This document shows, piece by piece, positions 27,600 to 36,843 of a DNA stretch of 64,000 nucleotides. Under the pieces are notes generated by a model. That model was not told the DNA's origin and searched no databases. It worked only from the letters and a program-made list of their open reading frames with translations. The stretch spans positions 144,991 through 208,990 of the forward strand of contig NZ_BJZP01000008.1 of assembly GCF_007992095.1 (NCBI RefSeq). Reading direction: 5' to 3'. Both the position numbers and the translations under genes were made by a program. Each line of letters starts with the position of its first letter. Position 1 is the stretch's first letter. This DNA comes from Paenirhizobium naphthalenivorans. Its GTDB lineage: Bacteria > Pseudomonadota > Alphaproteobacteria > Rhizobiales > Rhizobiaceae.

Positions 27600-27665
27600 C
27601 CACTGGTTTTTTTAAATCGATTAGATTACAGGTAGTCGCAAACATCGCGATTGAGAGAAGCCTGT

Positions 27666-29138
27666 ATGAGCAGCCAGATCATCCCCGTCGAGCCGTTTGA
27701 CTATGTCGTCTTCGGAGGCACCGGCGACCTTGCCGAGCGCAAGCTTATTCCCGCGCTCTACCACCGCCAGATCGCCGGCCAGTTGACCGAGCCGACGCGC
27801 ATCATCGGCGCATCGCGCACACCGATGACAGACGATGAATACCGCCAATTTGCCAGGAACGCGCTTAAGGAGCACCTGAAAGCCGCCGAATACTCCGAAG
27901 ACGAGGTCGCCAGCTTCTGTGCCCGCGTCCATTATGTCTCGGTCGATGCCAAGTCGCCGGACGGCTGGAGCAAGCTGAAGTCCCTGCTCGACGAAGGCAA
28001 GGACCTGGTGCGCGTCTTCTACCTCGCCGTGTCGCCGTCGCTGTTCGGTGATATCGCCGACAAGATCCGCGATTTCAAGCTGATCACCAAGGCAACACGC
28101 ATCGTCGTCGAAAAGCCGATCGGCCGGGACCTGGCCTCGGCGCAGATCCTGAACGACACGATCGGCAAGGTGTTCAAGGAAGAGCAGATCTTCCGCATCG
28201 ACCATTATCTCGGCAAGGAAACGGTGCAGAATCTGATGGCGCTGCGCTTCGCCAACGCTCTTTATGAACCTTTGTGGAATTCCGCGCATATCGACCATGT
28301 GCAGATCACGGTGGCCGAATCCGTCGGTCTCGAGGGACGTGTCAGCTATTACGACAAGGCTGGCGCACTGCGTGACATGGTGCAGAACCACATTCTCCAG
28401 CTCCTCTGCCTCGTCGCCATGGAAGCCCCCAACTCGATGGATGCCGAAAGCGTACGTGACGAAAAGCTGAAAGTGCTGCGCTCGCTCAAGCCGATCACGC
28501 CGGCCAACATCGAGAAGCTCACGGTGCGCGGCCAGTACAAAGCCGGCGCCTCGGCGGGCGGCCCCGTCAAGGGCTATACGGAAGAGCTTGGGGGGCCTTC
28601 AGACACGGAGACCTTCGTCGCCATCAAGGCCGAGATCGCCAACTGGCGCTGGGCCGGCGTGCCCTTCTACCTGCGCACCGGTAAACGGCTCGCGGCCCGC
28701 GTGTCGGAGATCGTCGTCGCCTTCAAGCCGATCCCCCACTCGATCTTCGACGAGGCAGCCGGCCGGATCGAAGCCAATATGCTGGTTATCCGCCTTCAGC
28801 CGGACGAGGGCGTCAAGCAGTGGCTGATGATCAAGGACCCCGGTCCCGGCGGCATGCGGCTGCGCCACGTTTCCCTCGACATGAGCTTCGCCCAGGCTTT
28901 CGACGCGCGCAATGCGGACGCCTACGAGCGGCTACTGATGGATGTCATTCGCTCGAACCAGACGCTGTTCATGCGCCGCGACGAGGTCGAGGCCGCGTGG
29001 AAGTGGGTCGATCCGATCCTCAATGGGTGGGAAGACACCGGACAGAAGACGCAGGGCTATACTGCCGGCACCTGGGGGCCGAGCCAAGCGATCGCTCTGA
29101 TTGAGCGTGACGGCCGCACGTGGCACGAAGCGGATTAG
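27666..29138 (+). CDS. zwf: glucose-6-phosphate 1-dehydrogenase
   Basis: A 490-residue enzyme that oxidises glucose-6-phosphate to 6-phosphogluconolactone with NADP. The coenzyme motif FGGTGDLAERKL is near the N-terminus. The catalytic RIDHYLGKE with its His lies around residue 180, and the second domain has RTGKRL and FKPIPHS. ATG 27666 gives the standard length; an upstream TTG is rejected. It is the first gene of zwf-pgl-edd, the entry into the Entner-Doudoroff pathway, the main sugar route in rhizobia. Confidence 0.95.
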   Translation: MSSQIIPVEPFDYVVFGGTGDLAERKLIPALYHRQIAGQLTEPTRIIGASRTPMTDDEYRQFARNALKEHLKAAEYSEDEVASFCARVHYVSVDAKSPDGWSKLKSLLDEGKDLVRVFYLAVSPSLFGDIADKIRDFKLITKATRIVVEKPIGRDLASAQILNDTIGKVFKEEQIFRIDHYLGKETVQNLMALRFANALYEPLWNSAHIDHVQITVAESVGLEGRVSYYDKAGALRDMVQNHILQLLCLVAMEAPNSMDAESVRDEKLKVLRSLKPITPANIEKLTVRGQYKAGASAGGPVKGYTEELGGPSDTETFVAIKAEIANWRWAGVPFYLRTGKRLAARVSEIVVAFKPIPHSIFDEAAGRIEANMLVIRLQPDEGVKQWLMIKDPGPGGMRLRHVSLDMSFAQAFDARNADAYERLLMDVIRSNQTLFMRRDEVEAAWKWVDPILNGWEDTGQKTQGYTAGTWGPSQAIALIERDGRTWHEAD

Positions 29139-29148
29139 GACGAACGCC

Positions 29149-29847
29149 ATGGCTTACAGGATGCATACCTTCGAGAGCCGCACAGCGCTTGCCGAGGCGA
29201 TGGCTGACCGGGTCGCGGCCCAGTTATCCGCAGCGATTGCGGCGCGCGGGACCGCCTCGCTTGCTGTCTCCGGCGGATCGACGCCGGGACCGTTCTTTGA
29301 GACCCTCGCCACCCGCGACATAGGCTGGGACAAAGTGACGATCACGCTGGTCGACGAGCGCTTCGTGCCCGCAGACCATCCGCGTTCCAACCATCTTCTG
29401 GTCGCAACCCATCTGCTGAAGAGCAAGGCCTCCGTGGCCCGCTTCATACCGCTCTATCATGCGACAGAGAACGTCGAAGAGGCGGCATCTCTTGCGACAC
29501 AGGAGACCGCAGCGCTCGGCGCGCCCCTCGATGTCGTGATCCTGGGCATGGGATTGGACGGTCATACCGCCTCCTTCTTCCCCGGCGGCGACCGGCTTGA
29601 GGGGGCGCTCGATCATACCGGTCCACGCCGGGTGATGACCATGAAAGCCGAAGGCGCCGGCGAGACTCGCCTTACCTTCTCCTATCCCACGCTCGCCGAT
29701 GCCCGTCTTCTCCTCCTTCACATCGAAGGTGCGGAGAAGAAGGCGGTGCTCGATCAGGCGATCGCTGGAACCGACGTCCACGCAATGCCGATCCGCGCCA
29801 TTCTTAACGGCGCGCCGAGCACGCCCGACATCTACTGGGCGCCGTGA
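29149..29847 (+). CDS. pgl: 6-phosphogluconolactonase
   Basis: A 232-residue enzyme of the DevB/Pgl type that hydrolyses 6-phosphogluconolactone. It has the conserved SLAVSGGSTPGPFFETLA, VTITLVDERFVPADHPRSN and VILGMGLDGHTASFFPG. ATG 29149 follows zwf by 10 bp with AGGA upstream; a longer in-frame start would overlap zwf. It acts directly between Zwf and Edd. Confidence 0.93.
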   Translation: MAYRMHTFESRTALAEAMADRVAAQLSAAIAARGTASLAVSGGSTPGPFFETLATRDIGWDKVTITLVDERFVPADHPRSNHLLVATHLLKSKASVARFIPLYHATENVEEAASLATQETAALGAPLDVVILGMGLDGHTASFFPGGDRLEGALDHTGPRRVMTMKAEGAGETRLTFSYPTLADARLLLLHIEGAEKKAVLDQAIAGTDVHAMPIRAILNGAPSTPDIYWAP

Positions 29848-29851
29848 CCTC

Positions 29852-29869
29852 CGGGCGCTCCGGCGCCCG
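29852..29869 (+). other. intercistronic hairpin between pgl and edd
   Basis: CGGGCGC-TCCG-GCGCCCG forms a 7-bp stem directly after the pgl stop. No T run follows, so it is more likely an RNA-stability or partial-attenuation element than a terminator. The gap to edd is 131 bp. Confidence 0.4.
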
Positions 29870-29978
29870 CGCTACACCCCCAGGCGTCAACGGGGGCCGA
29901 CATACGCCCGCCCCGACGGCGGGTCCTGCGTGGCCTTCCGCTCAAGCGCCGCGCGCATCTTTGAAGGAGTGACATCCG

Positions 29979-31796
29979 ATGTCCGCAGACAGCCGTATCG
30001 AAGCCATCACCCGCCGCATTATCGAGCGCTCCAAGCCGACCCGAGACGTCTATCTCGAGCGCGTTCGCATGCAGATCGGCAAGGGCGTGCACCGCTCGGT
30101 GCTCTCCTGCGGCAACCTCGCCCACGGCTTTGCCGCCTGTTCGGTCGGAGACAAGGCGGCGCTTTCCGGCGACCAGGTCGCCAATCTCGGCATCATCACC
30201 TCCTATAACGACATGCTCTCGGCCCACCAGCCGTTCGAGACCTATCCGGCATTGATCCGTCAGGCGGCGGCCGAGGCCGGCGGCGTTGCCCAGGTCGCCG
30301 GCGGCGTGCCCGCCATGTGTGACGGCGTTACCCAGGGCCAGCCGGGCATGGAGCTTTCGCTGTTCTCGCGTGATGTGATCGCCATGGCGGCCGGCATTGG
30401 CCTGTCGCACAACATGTTCGACGCCGCTGTCTTCCTCGGCGTCTGCGACAAGATCGTACCCGGTCTGGTGATCGCAGCCCTTACCTTCGGCCACCTACCG
30501 GCCGTCTTCATCCCCGCGGGCCCCATGACCTCAGGTTTGCCGAACGATGAAAAGACCCGCATTCGCCAGCTCTATGCAGAGGGCAAGATCGGCCGTCCCG
30601 AATTGCTCGAAGCAGAGTCCAAGTCCTATCACGGCCCCGGCACCTGCACATTTTACGGCACGGCGAACTCCAACCAGATGCTGATGGAGATCATGGGTTT
30701 TCATCTGCCTGGTGCCTCTTTCATCAATCCAAACACGCCGCTTCGAGACGCACTGACCAAGGAAGCCGCCAAGCGTGCGCTGGCCATCACCGCTCTGGGC
30801 AACGAGTTCACGCCCGCCGGCGAGATGATCGACGAGCGCTCGATCGTCAACGGCGTTGTCGGCCTGCATGCCACGGGCGGCTCGACCAATCACACGCTGC
30901 ATCTGGTTGCAATGGCGCGTGCAGCCGGCATCCAGCTCACCTGGCAGGACATCTCCGATCTCTCCGACATCGTGCCTTTACTCGCACGGGTCTATCCGAA
31001 TGGCCTTGCCGACGTGAACCGCTTCCATGCCGCCGGCGGCATGGGTTTCCTGATCAAGCAACTCCTGAAGGCCGGATATGTGCACGACGACGTGCGCACC
31101 GTCTATGGCAAGGGCCTTGCAGCCTACACCATTGATCCGCGCCTCGGCGAGGACGGCAATGTTGTGCGCGAACCGGCACCGGAAGACAGCGCCGACCCAA
31201 AGGTTCTGGCCAAGGCGGAGGCCCCTTTCCAGCCGAACGGTGGCCTGAAAATGCTCAAGGGCAATCTCGGACGCGCGGTGATCAAGATCTCAGCCGTGAA
31301 GCCAGAGCGCCACGTGATCGTCGCACCAGCGGTTGTCTTCCATGATCAGGAAGACCTGCAGGCCGCCTTCAAGGCCGGAAAGCTTGACCGCGATTTTGTG
31401 GCCGTCCTACGCTTTCAGGGACCGAAGGCCAATGGCATGCCGGAATTGCACCGCCTGACGACGCCGCTCGGCGTGCTTCAGGATCGGGGATACAAGGTTG
31501 CGCTTTTGACAGACGGTCGCATGTCGGGCGCCTCGGGCAAGGTCCCCGCTGCAATCCATTTGACGCCGGAAGCCGTCGATGAAGGTCCGATCGCGCGGGT
31601 CAAGGATGGCGACATGATCCGGATCGATGCGGTGGCAGGTACCGTCGAGGTGCTGGTGGATCCGGCGGAATTTGACGCACGCGAGCCAGTCCGGCCGGAT
31701 CTTTCGGCCAATGAATTCGGTCTGGGCCGAGAGATCTTCGCGCCACTGCGCCGTATCGCGGGACCGGCTGATCAAGGCGCAAGCGTGCTTTACTAA
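29979..31796 (+). CDS. edd: phosphogluconate dehydratase
   Basis: A 605-residue IlvD/Edd-family dehydratase that makes 2-keto-3-deoxy-6-phosphogluconate. It shows the family segments [31 protein letters not shown] with the Fe-S ligand Cys, [17 protein letters not shown] and the C-terminal [22 protein letters not shown] 29979 has AAGGAG upstream. Last gene of zwf-pgl-edd; the KDPG aldolase (eda) is not adjacent. A terminator lies about 85 bp downstream. Confidence 0.95.
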   Translation: MSADSRIEAITRRIIERSKPTRDVYLERVRMQIGKGVHRSVLSCGNLAHGFAACSVGDKAALSGDQVANLGIITSYNDMLSAHQPFETYPALIRQAAAEAGGVAQVAGGVPAMCDGVTQGQPGMELSLFSRDVIAMAAGIGLSHNMFDAAVFLGVCDKIVPGLVIAALTFGHLPAVFIPAGPMTSGLPNDEKTRIRQLYAEGKIGRPELLEAESKSYHGPGTCTFYGTANSNQMLMEIMGFHLPGASFINPNTPLRDALTKEAAKRALAITALGNEFTPAGEMIDERSIVNGVVGLHATGGSTNHTLHLVAMARAAGIQLTWQDISDLSDIVPLLARVYPNGLADVNRFHAAGGMGFLIKQLLKAGYVHDDVRTVYGKGLAAYTIDPRLGEDGNVVREPAPEDSADPKVLAKAEAPFQPNGGLKMLKGNLGRAVIKISAVKPERHVIVAPAVVFHDQEDLQAAFKAGKLDRDFVAVLRFQGPKANGMPELHRLTTPLGVLQDRGYKVALLTDGRMSGASGKVPAAIHLTPEAVDEGPIARVKDGDMIRIDAVAGTVEVLVDPAEFDAREPVRPDLSANEFGLGREIFAPLRRIAGPADQGASVLY

Positions 31797-31879
31797 GCAT
31801 CAATGGCTTATGGTTTTGGGCGCTTAAGATTGCCTCGCATCTTTCCGTACGCTTAGGGTCAAGCTCTGCCTCAATGGAA

Positions 31880-31901
31880 AACGGCCCCTTGCGGGGCCGT
31901 T
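31880..31901. terminator. bidirectional terminator between edd and the DUF2778 gene
   Basis: A perfect 9-bp stem AACGGCCCC / GGGGCCGTT with a TTGC loop between convergent genes. On the minus strand the stem runs into TTTTCC, 8 bp after the DUF2778 stop. On the plus strand the T run is short. Confidence 0.8.
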
Positions 31902-31908
31902 CGGTGCG

Positions 31909-33252
31909 TTACATCATCGCCACGTATTTGGGCAACTCGGTCATTCTCGGCACGACAATCAACGTCCTCACCTGACCGCGTTTGAACGCGTTGAGGAAGC
32001 GGTTGTAGTCCTCAAACACCACGCAGCCGGAGGAATCACCACGTTTGCGCAGCAGATAGGTGTGGGTGAGGAAACCGTCGCGGCCATACATGCTGGAATC
32101 CCCGACCGGCGTCATACGGATCGCCTCGACTCCATGGAAACGGCTTTCACGCATCCGCAGATTGTAAACATTTGGCGGCGTCGGGCCGCGATTCTTGACA
32201 TTGACGAACTTGGGGTTGTCGCGCATATGGGCGCGGCCAGAGTGGGCCTCAAGCCGCTCGCCGTTTGGCATATGCACAACGCCAGCGGAAATATCGTAAA
32301 CGGCGACACCGCGTCCCGGCAGTTTTGGCTTGCTGGAGAAGAGCGAGGGCCGCTCTTCGTCGCTGCCGGTCAAGGACGGACGTTCAGGTTTGGCATAGGC
32401 AAGAAGCGTCGCCGGTTTCTCGCTCTTCGTCTTGTCTCCGGAGCGAGCGCCGGGCTTTTCCGTTATGCGTGCCGGCGCGTTCGGACGGGCGGATGGCAGC
32501 GGCACCTCGTCGGGAAGCGCGCTGTGATCTTCCGTTTCCGGCTCTGAAAGAAGCTCGACGAAGGGTTGCTCGCGCGGATCGGGACCAGGGCTTACGACCT
32601 CCCTCGCCAACGGCGGCGTGGCATAGGCAAGGGCAACCGGGCCGCTGGCGAGTGTCTCAGTACTGTCTGACAGTCTGGCACCGGGGGCAAGGGCTGCAGG
32701 ATTGATCGAAGCGGTCTGAATTGGCGTACCGGTGGCGAGAATGCGGTTCTTGTCCTGTGGCCCCAGCCCGGCGATCGCCTTGGCATTGCGCTCGGCCACG
32801 GATTCGGCAAGCGCCAGACGCAGCATGTCACGGGCCTTCGGATCCGTGGAGGCGCGTGCGCGACGCTCCAGCATTCGGTCGCCCTTGTCGATGGTCGCCA
32901 GCGCCATGGAGGCCGGAAGCATCAGCAGGCTGACGTCCTCGGTCGCGGCGATCGCCTCGGCGATACGCAGGCGAGCAGCCTCCGCTTCGGTGGCGGAAGT
33001 AACACGGTCGCCGCGCTTCAGCGCCTTGCCGACATCGGCCGGCCGCTCGGAGAGCGCCAGTCTCGGCGCCTCGAGCTTCGGTGGAGACATCACTGAATGC
33101 AGGGTCGCGATCCCGGCCGTCGCCCAAAGGGCGGCAGCCAGCCCGACGCCGATGACGATGGGTTTCGCGGTGGCCTTGCGGCCCTTTCCGGATCGGGATT
33201 TGGAACCAGCGGACAGCTTGTCCTTGGTGTGTGTCTCGGTCGAGAACGCCAT
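31909..33252 (-). CDS. membrane-anchored DUF2778 (Tlde1-like) protein
   Basis: A 447-residue protein. It has a basic cytoplasmic start (KSRSGKGRKATAKP), one transmembrane helix (about 32-55), a long polar, Pro-rich periplasmic linker and a C-terminal DUF2778 domain (about 325-447). The domain ends with HTYLLRKRGDSSGCVVFEDYNRFLNAF, containing a His and a Ser-x-Gly-Cys like the catalytic pair of L,D-transpeptidase-type Tlde1 enzymes. The fold suggests a role on peptidoglycan in the periplasm. No type VI genes or immunity gene lie nearby, so a housekeeping cell-wall role is more likely than an effector. ATG 33252 follows a GAGTGAGAG. Confidence 0.8.
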   Translation of the reverse strand: MAFSTETHTKDKLSAGSKSRSGKGRKATAKPIVIGVGLAAALWATAGIATLHSVMSPPKLEAPRLALSERPADVGKALKRGDRVTSATEAEAARLRIAEAIAATEDVSLLMLPASMALATIDKGDRMLERRARASTDPKARDMLRLALAESVAERNAKAIAGLGPQDKNRILATGTPIQTASINPAALAPGARLSDSTETLASGPVALAYATPPLAREVVSPGPDPREQPFVELLSEPETEDHSALPDEVPLPSARPNAPARITEKPGARSGDKTKSEKPATLLAYAKPERPSLTGSDEERPSLFSSKPKLPGRGVAVYDISAGVVHMPNGERLEAHSGRAHMRDNPKFVNVKNRGPTPPNVYNLRMRESRFHGVEAIRMTPVGDSSMYGRDGFLTHTYLLRKRGDSSGCVVFEDYNRFLNAFKRGQVRTLIVVPRMTELPKYVAMM

Positions 33253-33456
33253 ACTCTCACTCGCTACCAGAGGCCTATCGGCCCGGCGGGGTTGATCGCC
33301 GCAGCCTGAACGCATCCGGTAGGCCAAGAGCCCTCTCCCGAGGCCTCCGCTATTCCGGATGCCCTAAACAATGAAGAATCTTGGTAACCAAGTGGTTTAC
33401 GCCGCGTGATTCTTTTATCGCTGGCAGAAATGGCAAGAAAAAGGCAAAAACTGCCA

Positions 33457-34161
33457 CTAGATCGAGCGCATCAATCCGCCGTCAACCCGGATACCCTGAC
33501 CGGTGATGTAGGCCGCCCCCTCGGAAGCGAGGAAGGCAATGGTTGCGGCGACTTCCTCAGCCGTGCCGTAGCGCTGCATCGGAACGCTGTCACGTCGTGC
33601 CTCGGTGGCCGGTAGGCTGTCGATCCAACCCGGCAGAACATTGTTCATACGGACATTATCGGCCGCGTAGGTATCGGCGAAAATTTTGGTAAAAGCAGAC
33701 AAGCCGGCGCGGACCACAGCCGAGGTTGGGAACATGGCGCTCGGCTCGGCAACCCAGGCGGTGGAGATATTGATGATCGCCCCGCCCTTTTGTGCCTGCA
33801 GGACAGGGGTTACCAGCCGGGTTGGACGAATAACGTTGAGGAGATAGGTATCGAGGCCCCTGTGCCAATCCTCATCGGAGATTTCGAGGATCTGCGCGCG
33901 CGGACCATGGCCAGCGCTATTAACGAGGACGTCGATCCGGCCGAAACGCTCCATCGTACCGTCGACCAGACGCCGCAGGTCTTCATTCGACTGGTTGGAA
34001 CCGGTCACGCCGAAACCGCCGAGTTCCTTCGCCAAAGCCTCCCCTTTGCCGGAGGAGGAGAGGATTGCAACCTTGAAGCCATCGCTTGCGAGACGTTTCG
34101 CCGCAGCGGCTCCCATGCCGCTTCCGCCGGCGGTAATGATGGCGACTTTTTCTACAGTCAT
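33457..34161 (-). CDS. SDR-family protein lacking the catalytic Tyr and Lys
   Basis: A 234-residue short-chain dehydrogenase fold. It has a coenzyme motif TAGGSGMG (residues 10-17), NSAG at 81-84, the catalytic-type Ser in NISTAW near 133 and a C-terminal FLASEGAAYITGQGIRVDGG. At the place of the usual YxxxK the sequence reads TSAVVR: Thr146 replaces the Tyr and Val150 the Lys. So it can bind a nucleotide but should not catalyse by the standard mechanism. It is divergent from a LysR gene that probably controls it. Confidence 0.85.
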   Translation of the reverse strand: MTVEKVAIITAGGSGMGAAAAKRLASDGFKVAILSSSGKGEALAKELGGFGVTGSNQSNEDLRRLVDGTMERFGRIDVLVNSAGHGPRAQILEISDEDWHRGLDTYLLNVIRPTRLVTPVLQAQKGGAIINISTAWVAEPSAMFPTSAVVRAGLSAFTKIFADTYAADNVRMNNVLPGWIDSLPATEARRDSVPMQRYGTAEEVAATIAFLASEGAAYITGQGIRVDGGLMRSI

Positions 34162-34232
34162 TTTCGTGTCCTTTGGCTATAAATTGGCCCTGGCGCTAGC
34201 CCACGTGCCTGCTGACACATTTTCTAGCATCT

Positions 34233-34243
34233 ATTGCGGCAAT
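34233..34243. promoter_or_regulatory. palindrome in the SDR/LysR divergent promoter
   Basis: ATTGC-G-GCAAT, a perfect 11-base palindrome, lies about 45 bp upstream of the LysR start and 72 bp upstream of the SDR start. It is a candidate operator for the adjacent LysR-type protein. Confidence 0.35.
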
Positions 34244-34288
34244 CACCGAACGCGTTAAACTCCGTTCTACCTGTAGAAAAACTCTCGT

Positions 34289-35182
34289 ATGAATGAGAAA
34301 TCCAACCGCCTGCCATCGCTCAACGCCCTACGTGCCTTCGAGGTCACGTCACGGCATTTGAGCTTCAAATCCGCGGCAAGGGAGCTTGGCGTGACCCAGA
34401 GCGCGGTCGCGCAATTGGTGCGCGGCCTGGAGAGAGAACTCGGAGTGAAGCTCTTCCTGCGGCTGCCGAAACAGCTTGCCTTGACGGATACGGGGCGTGT
34501 CTACGGTTCCGACATCCGGCGAGCATTTCAACTCATCGGGGACGCCACCCTCGCAATCAAGCCGCAACAGTTCAGTCTCACGATCAGCACCACGCCAACG
34601 TTTGCAGCGAAATGGCTATTGCCGCGACTTGCTAGCTTCACTGCCGCCCATCCAGAATTTGAACTGCGTATTCTGGCCAGCGAGAGCCTGGCAAGTTTCC
34701 AGACCGATGGCGTGGACATCGCCGTGCGCCAGGGGCAGCCGCCGTTCGGTCCGGGCCTCAAGGCCGAACTGCTGTTTGAACAGCATGTGGTCGCGGTGTG
34801 CAATCCCGCCCTACGGCACGCCGCCGCCGACGCGCATGCATCGGAAAACCTGGAGGGTCTGACGCTTCTGCGCGACACGCACAATCTCTGGCCACAATTC
34901 ATCGAAACCGGATTGCACCTGACGCCGTCGAGCGACGTCAAGGGCCTGCGCTTCAATCACACGTCTCTGGCGATCGATGCCGCCATAGCCGGTCAGGGCA
35001 TCGCACTTGCCAGCGACTTTCTTGTCGAGGCGGATATTGCGGCCGGAAGGCTGGTACGGGCATTCAGCGCGAGTGTGCGCGGCCGGCATGATTTCCATGT
35101 GGTGGTACCGCGTGAGCCGCGCCACCCCGGGCCGACCGACATCGTTCGCGACTGGCTGCTGGCGCAGCGCACCGGGAACTAG
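34289..35182 (+). CDS. LysR-family regulator, GcvA-like
   Basis: A 297-residue LysR-type regulator whose N-terminus reads LPSLNALRAFEVTSRHLSFKSAA, then GVTQSAVAQLVRGLERELGVKLF. This is the GcvA/AmpR-like subgroup signature (P-L-AL-AFE-AAR). The effector domain has SISTTPTFAAKWLLPRL-type and GVDIAVRQG segments in register. It is divergent from the SDR-like gene, with a palindrome between them, so it most likely regulates that gene and itself. Its end is 5 bp from the convergent PilZ-like gene. Confidence 0.88.
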   Translation: MNEKSNRLPSLNALRAFEVTSRHLSFKSAARELGVTQSAVAQLVRGLERELGVKLFLRLPKQLALTDTGRVYGSDIRRAFQLIGDATLAIKPQQFSLTISTTPTFAAKWLLPRLASFTAAHPEFELRILASESLASFQTDGVDIAVRQGQPPFGPGLKAELLFEQHVVAVCNPALRHAAADAHASENLEGLTLLRDTHNLWPQFIETGLHLTPSSDVKGLRFNHTSLAIDAAIAGQGIALASDFLVEADIAAGRLVRAFSASVRGRHDFHVVVPREPRHPGPTDIVRDWLLAQRTGN

Positions 35183-35187
35183 CCCCT

Positions 35188-35595
35188 TTACCAGGAACGA
35201 ACGTCGAGCACCCGGTCGCGATGCGCTGGATGGGTCGAGAAGACGAAGATGCGGTCAAGTTCCTTCTGCGTCAGCATGCGCAGGAAGCGGAGTTCCGCAG
35301 TATTGTTGGCATAGGCCTTCATCAGAAGGCAACCGATCTTGTTGATGCGCGCATCGGGAATGTCCAGATAGAACTGTTGCGGCAGATTGTACTGCGTCAG
35401 CAGACTGATCACAGCGCCGCTGACCGAGATGCGGATGATGTCACAGCGACGGGCGGCCATGTGCATCACACCTTTCTCGGTGTATTCGATGCGCGCCGCA
35501 TTCATCGTGTCCTCCATCGGAAACCGCCCTTCGCGGTCGTACATGAAGGATTCTTCACGCTTTAGAAAATGGTTTCCGCTCACCGCCTGTCTCAT
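35188..35595 (-). CDS. PilZ-like domain protein
   Basis: A 135-residue protein whose core (AARRCDIIRISVSGAVISL, then FYLDIPDARINKIGCLLM) matches the PilZ pattern: an Arg-rich strand, then a D/N-x-S-x-x-G-like turn (here RISVSGA), then a beta barrel. PilZ domains bind cyclic di-GMP, but the canonical RxxxR is imperfect (RRCDIIR), so binding is uncertain. A later ATG at 35544 is possible. It lies between the LysR gene and the agl operon with no clear partner. Confidence 0.65.
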   Translation of the reverse strand: MRQAVSGNHFLKREESFMYDREGRFPMEDTMNAARIEYTEKGVMHMAARRCDIIRISVSGAVISLLTQYNLPQQFYLDIPDARINKIGCLLMKAYANNTAELRFLRMLTQKELDRIFVFSTHPAHRDRVLDVRSW

Positions 35596-35739
35596 TCGAT
35601 GTCCCTGCCCTGGTTTCCAGTTGTTATGGGAGGGAAAATAGCAGGACGGGATTTAACAGATGGTTTTGGCGACCGAACTGCCTGTGGAAGCTGCGATCCC
35701 GTCTGCTGTCAGGGCAAACGAGATCTTAATTTTCGCGGA

Positions 35740-36828
35740 TCACTTCCTGTAGGTGTGTCCCGTCTCATCAAACAGATGAAGCCTGGACCGATCGGCCGAG
35801 AAGCGCAGTTTCTCGCCTCTCTTCACATCGACAGTGCCCTGCAACTTGACGGTGATAGGCTCCTCCTCGACCGGACCGTCCACATAGACGAGCGTCACCT
35901 CGCCGAGTGCCTCGACGATGTTGACGGTTCCCTCGAACAGGAATTCATCGTCGGTGGCAATCGCCAGATCTTCGGGCCTGACGCCGAAACTCGCGGCCTT
36001 GCCAACATCCCCGGCGGGGGTTTCGATGTCGACTCGGAGGGATGTGCCGTCCATCAGCTTCAGCGTGGTCGGATTGCCGGCAGAAGCGATCGTAGCGGGC
36101 ATGATGTTCATTGCCGGGGAGCCTATGAAACGGGCGACAAAGAGATTGGCGGGCCGCTCGTAGAGTTCGAGCGGTGGCCCCACCTGCTCGATCTTGCCTG
36201 CCGACAAAACGACGATCCGATCGGCCAGCGTCATCGCCTCGACCTGGTCATGAGTGACATAGATCATCGTCGTGTCCGGCATCGACTCGTTGAGTTTGGC
36301 GATCTGGATGCGGGTCGCGACGCGTAGCGCCGCATCGAGGTTGGAGAGCGGTTCGTCGAACAGGAAGACCTTGGGATCGCGGCAAATGGCACGGCCGATC
36401 GCCACGCGCTGGCGCTGGCCGCCGGAAAGCGCCTTAGGAAGACGGTCGAGATAGGGAGTAAGCTGAAGCATATCGGCGGCGCTCTTGACGCGGCGGTCGA
36501 TCTCTTCCTTGCTCTCGCCGGCAATCCTCATGCCGAAGGCCATGTTATCGTAGACCGTCATATGCGGATAAAGCGCATAGGACTGGAATACCATGGCGAT
36601 GCCACGCTTGGACGGTGGCACATTGTTGACCACATGGCCGTCGATGATCAACTCGCCTGAGGTGACGTCCTCGAGCCCGGCGATCATGCGCAGCAACGTG
36701 GACTTGCCGCAGCCGGACGGGCCGACGAAGACGATGAACTCGCCCTGGTCGATCGTCAGATTGATGCCGTGCAGGACCTTCACCTGCCCGTAGCTCTTGC
36801 GGATATCCTTGAGGACCAGGCCCGTCAT
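35740..36828 (-). CDS. aglK: alpha-glucoside ABC transporter ATP-binding protein
   Basis: A 362-residue ABC ATPase of the MalK/UgpC type. It has Walker A GPSGCGKST, Q-loop FQSYALYPHMTV, signature LSGGQRQRVAIGRAI, Walker B VFLFDEPLSNLDA and VTHDQVEAM. C-terminal OB/TOBE regulatory domains follow (from about residue 240). It energises AglF and AglG. Last gene of aglEFGAK, 15 bp after aglA. ATG 36828 is chosen; the upstream in-frame extension overlaps aglA. Confidence 0.9.
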   Translation of the reverse strand: MTGLVLKDIRKSYGQVKVLHGINLTIDQGEFIVFVGPSGCGKSTLLRMIAGLEDVTSGELIIDGHVVNNVPPSKRGIAMVFQSYALYPHMTVYDNMAFGMRIAGESKEEIDRRVKSAADMLQLTPYLDRLPKALSGGQRQRVAIGRAICRDPKVFLFDEPLSNLDAALRVATRIQIAKLNESMPDTTMIYVTHDQVEAMTLADRIVVLSAGKIEQVGPPLELYERPANLFVARFIGSPAMNIMPATIASAGNPTTLKLMDGTSLRVDIETPAGDVGKAASFGVRPEDLAIATDDEFLFEGTVNIVEALGEVTLVYVDGPVEEEPITVKLQGTVDVKRGEKLRFSADRSRLHLFDETGHTYRK

Positions 36829-36843
36829 CTTATTTCCCCCCAA

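Noticed and set aside
31909..33252. Type VI effector with an immunity partner
   Set aside because: No type VI genes or small immunity gene adjoin it, and it has an N-terminal membrane anchor rather than an effector-like start.
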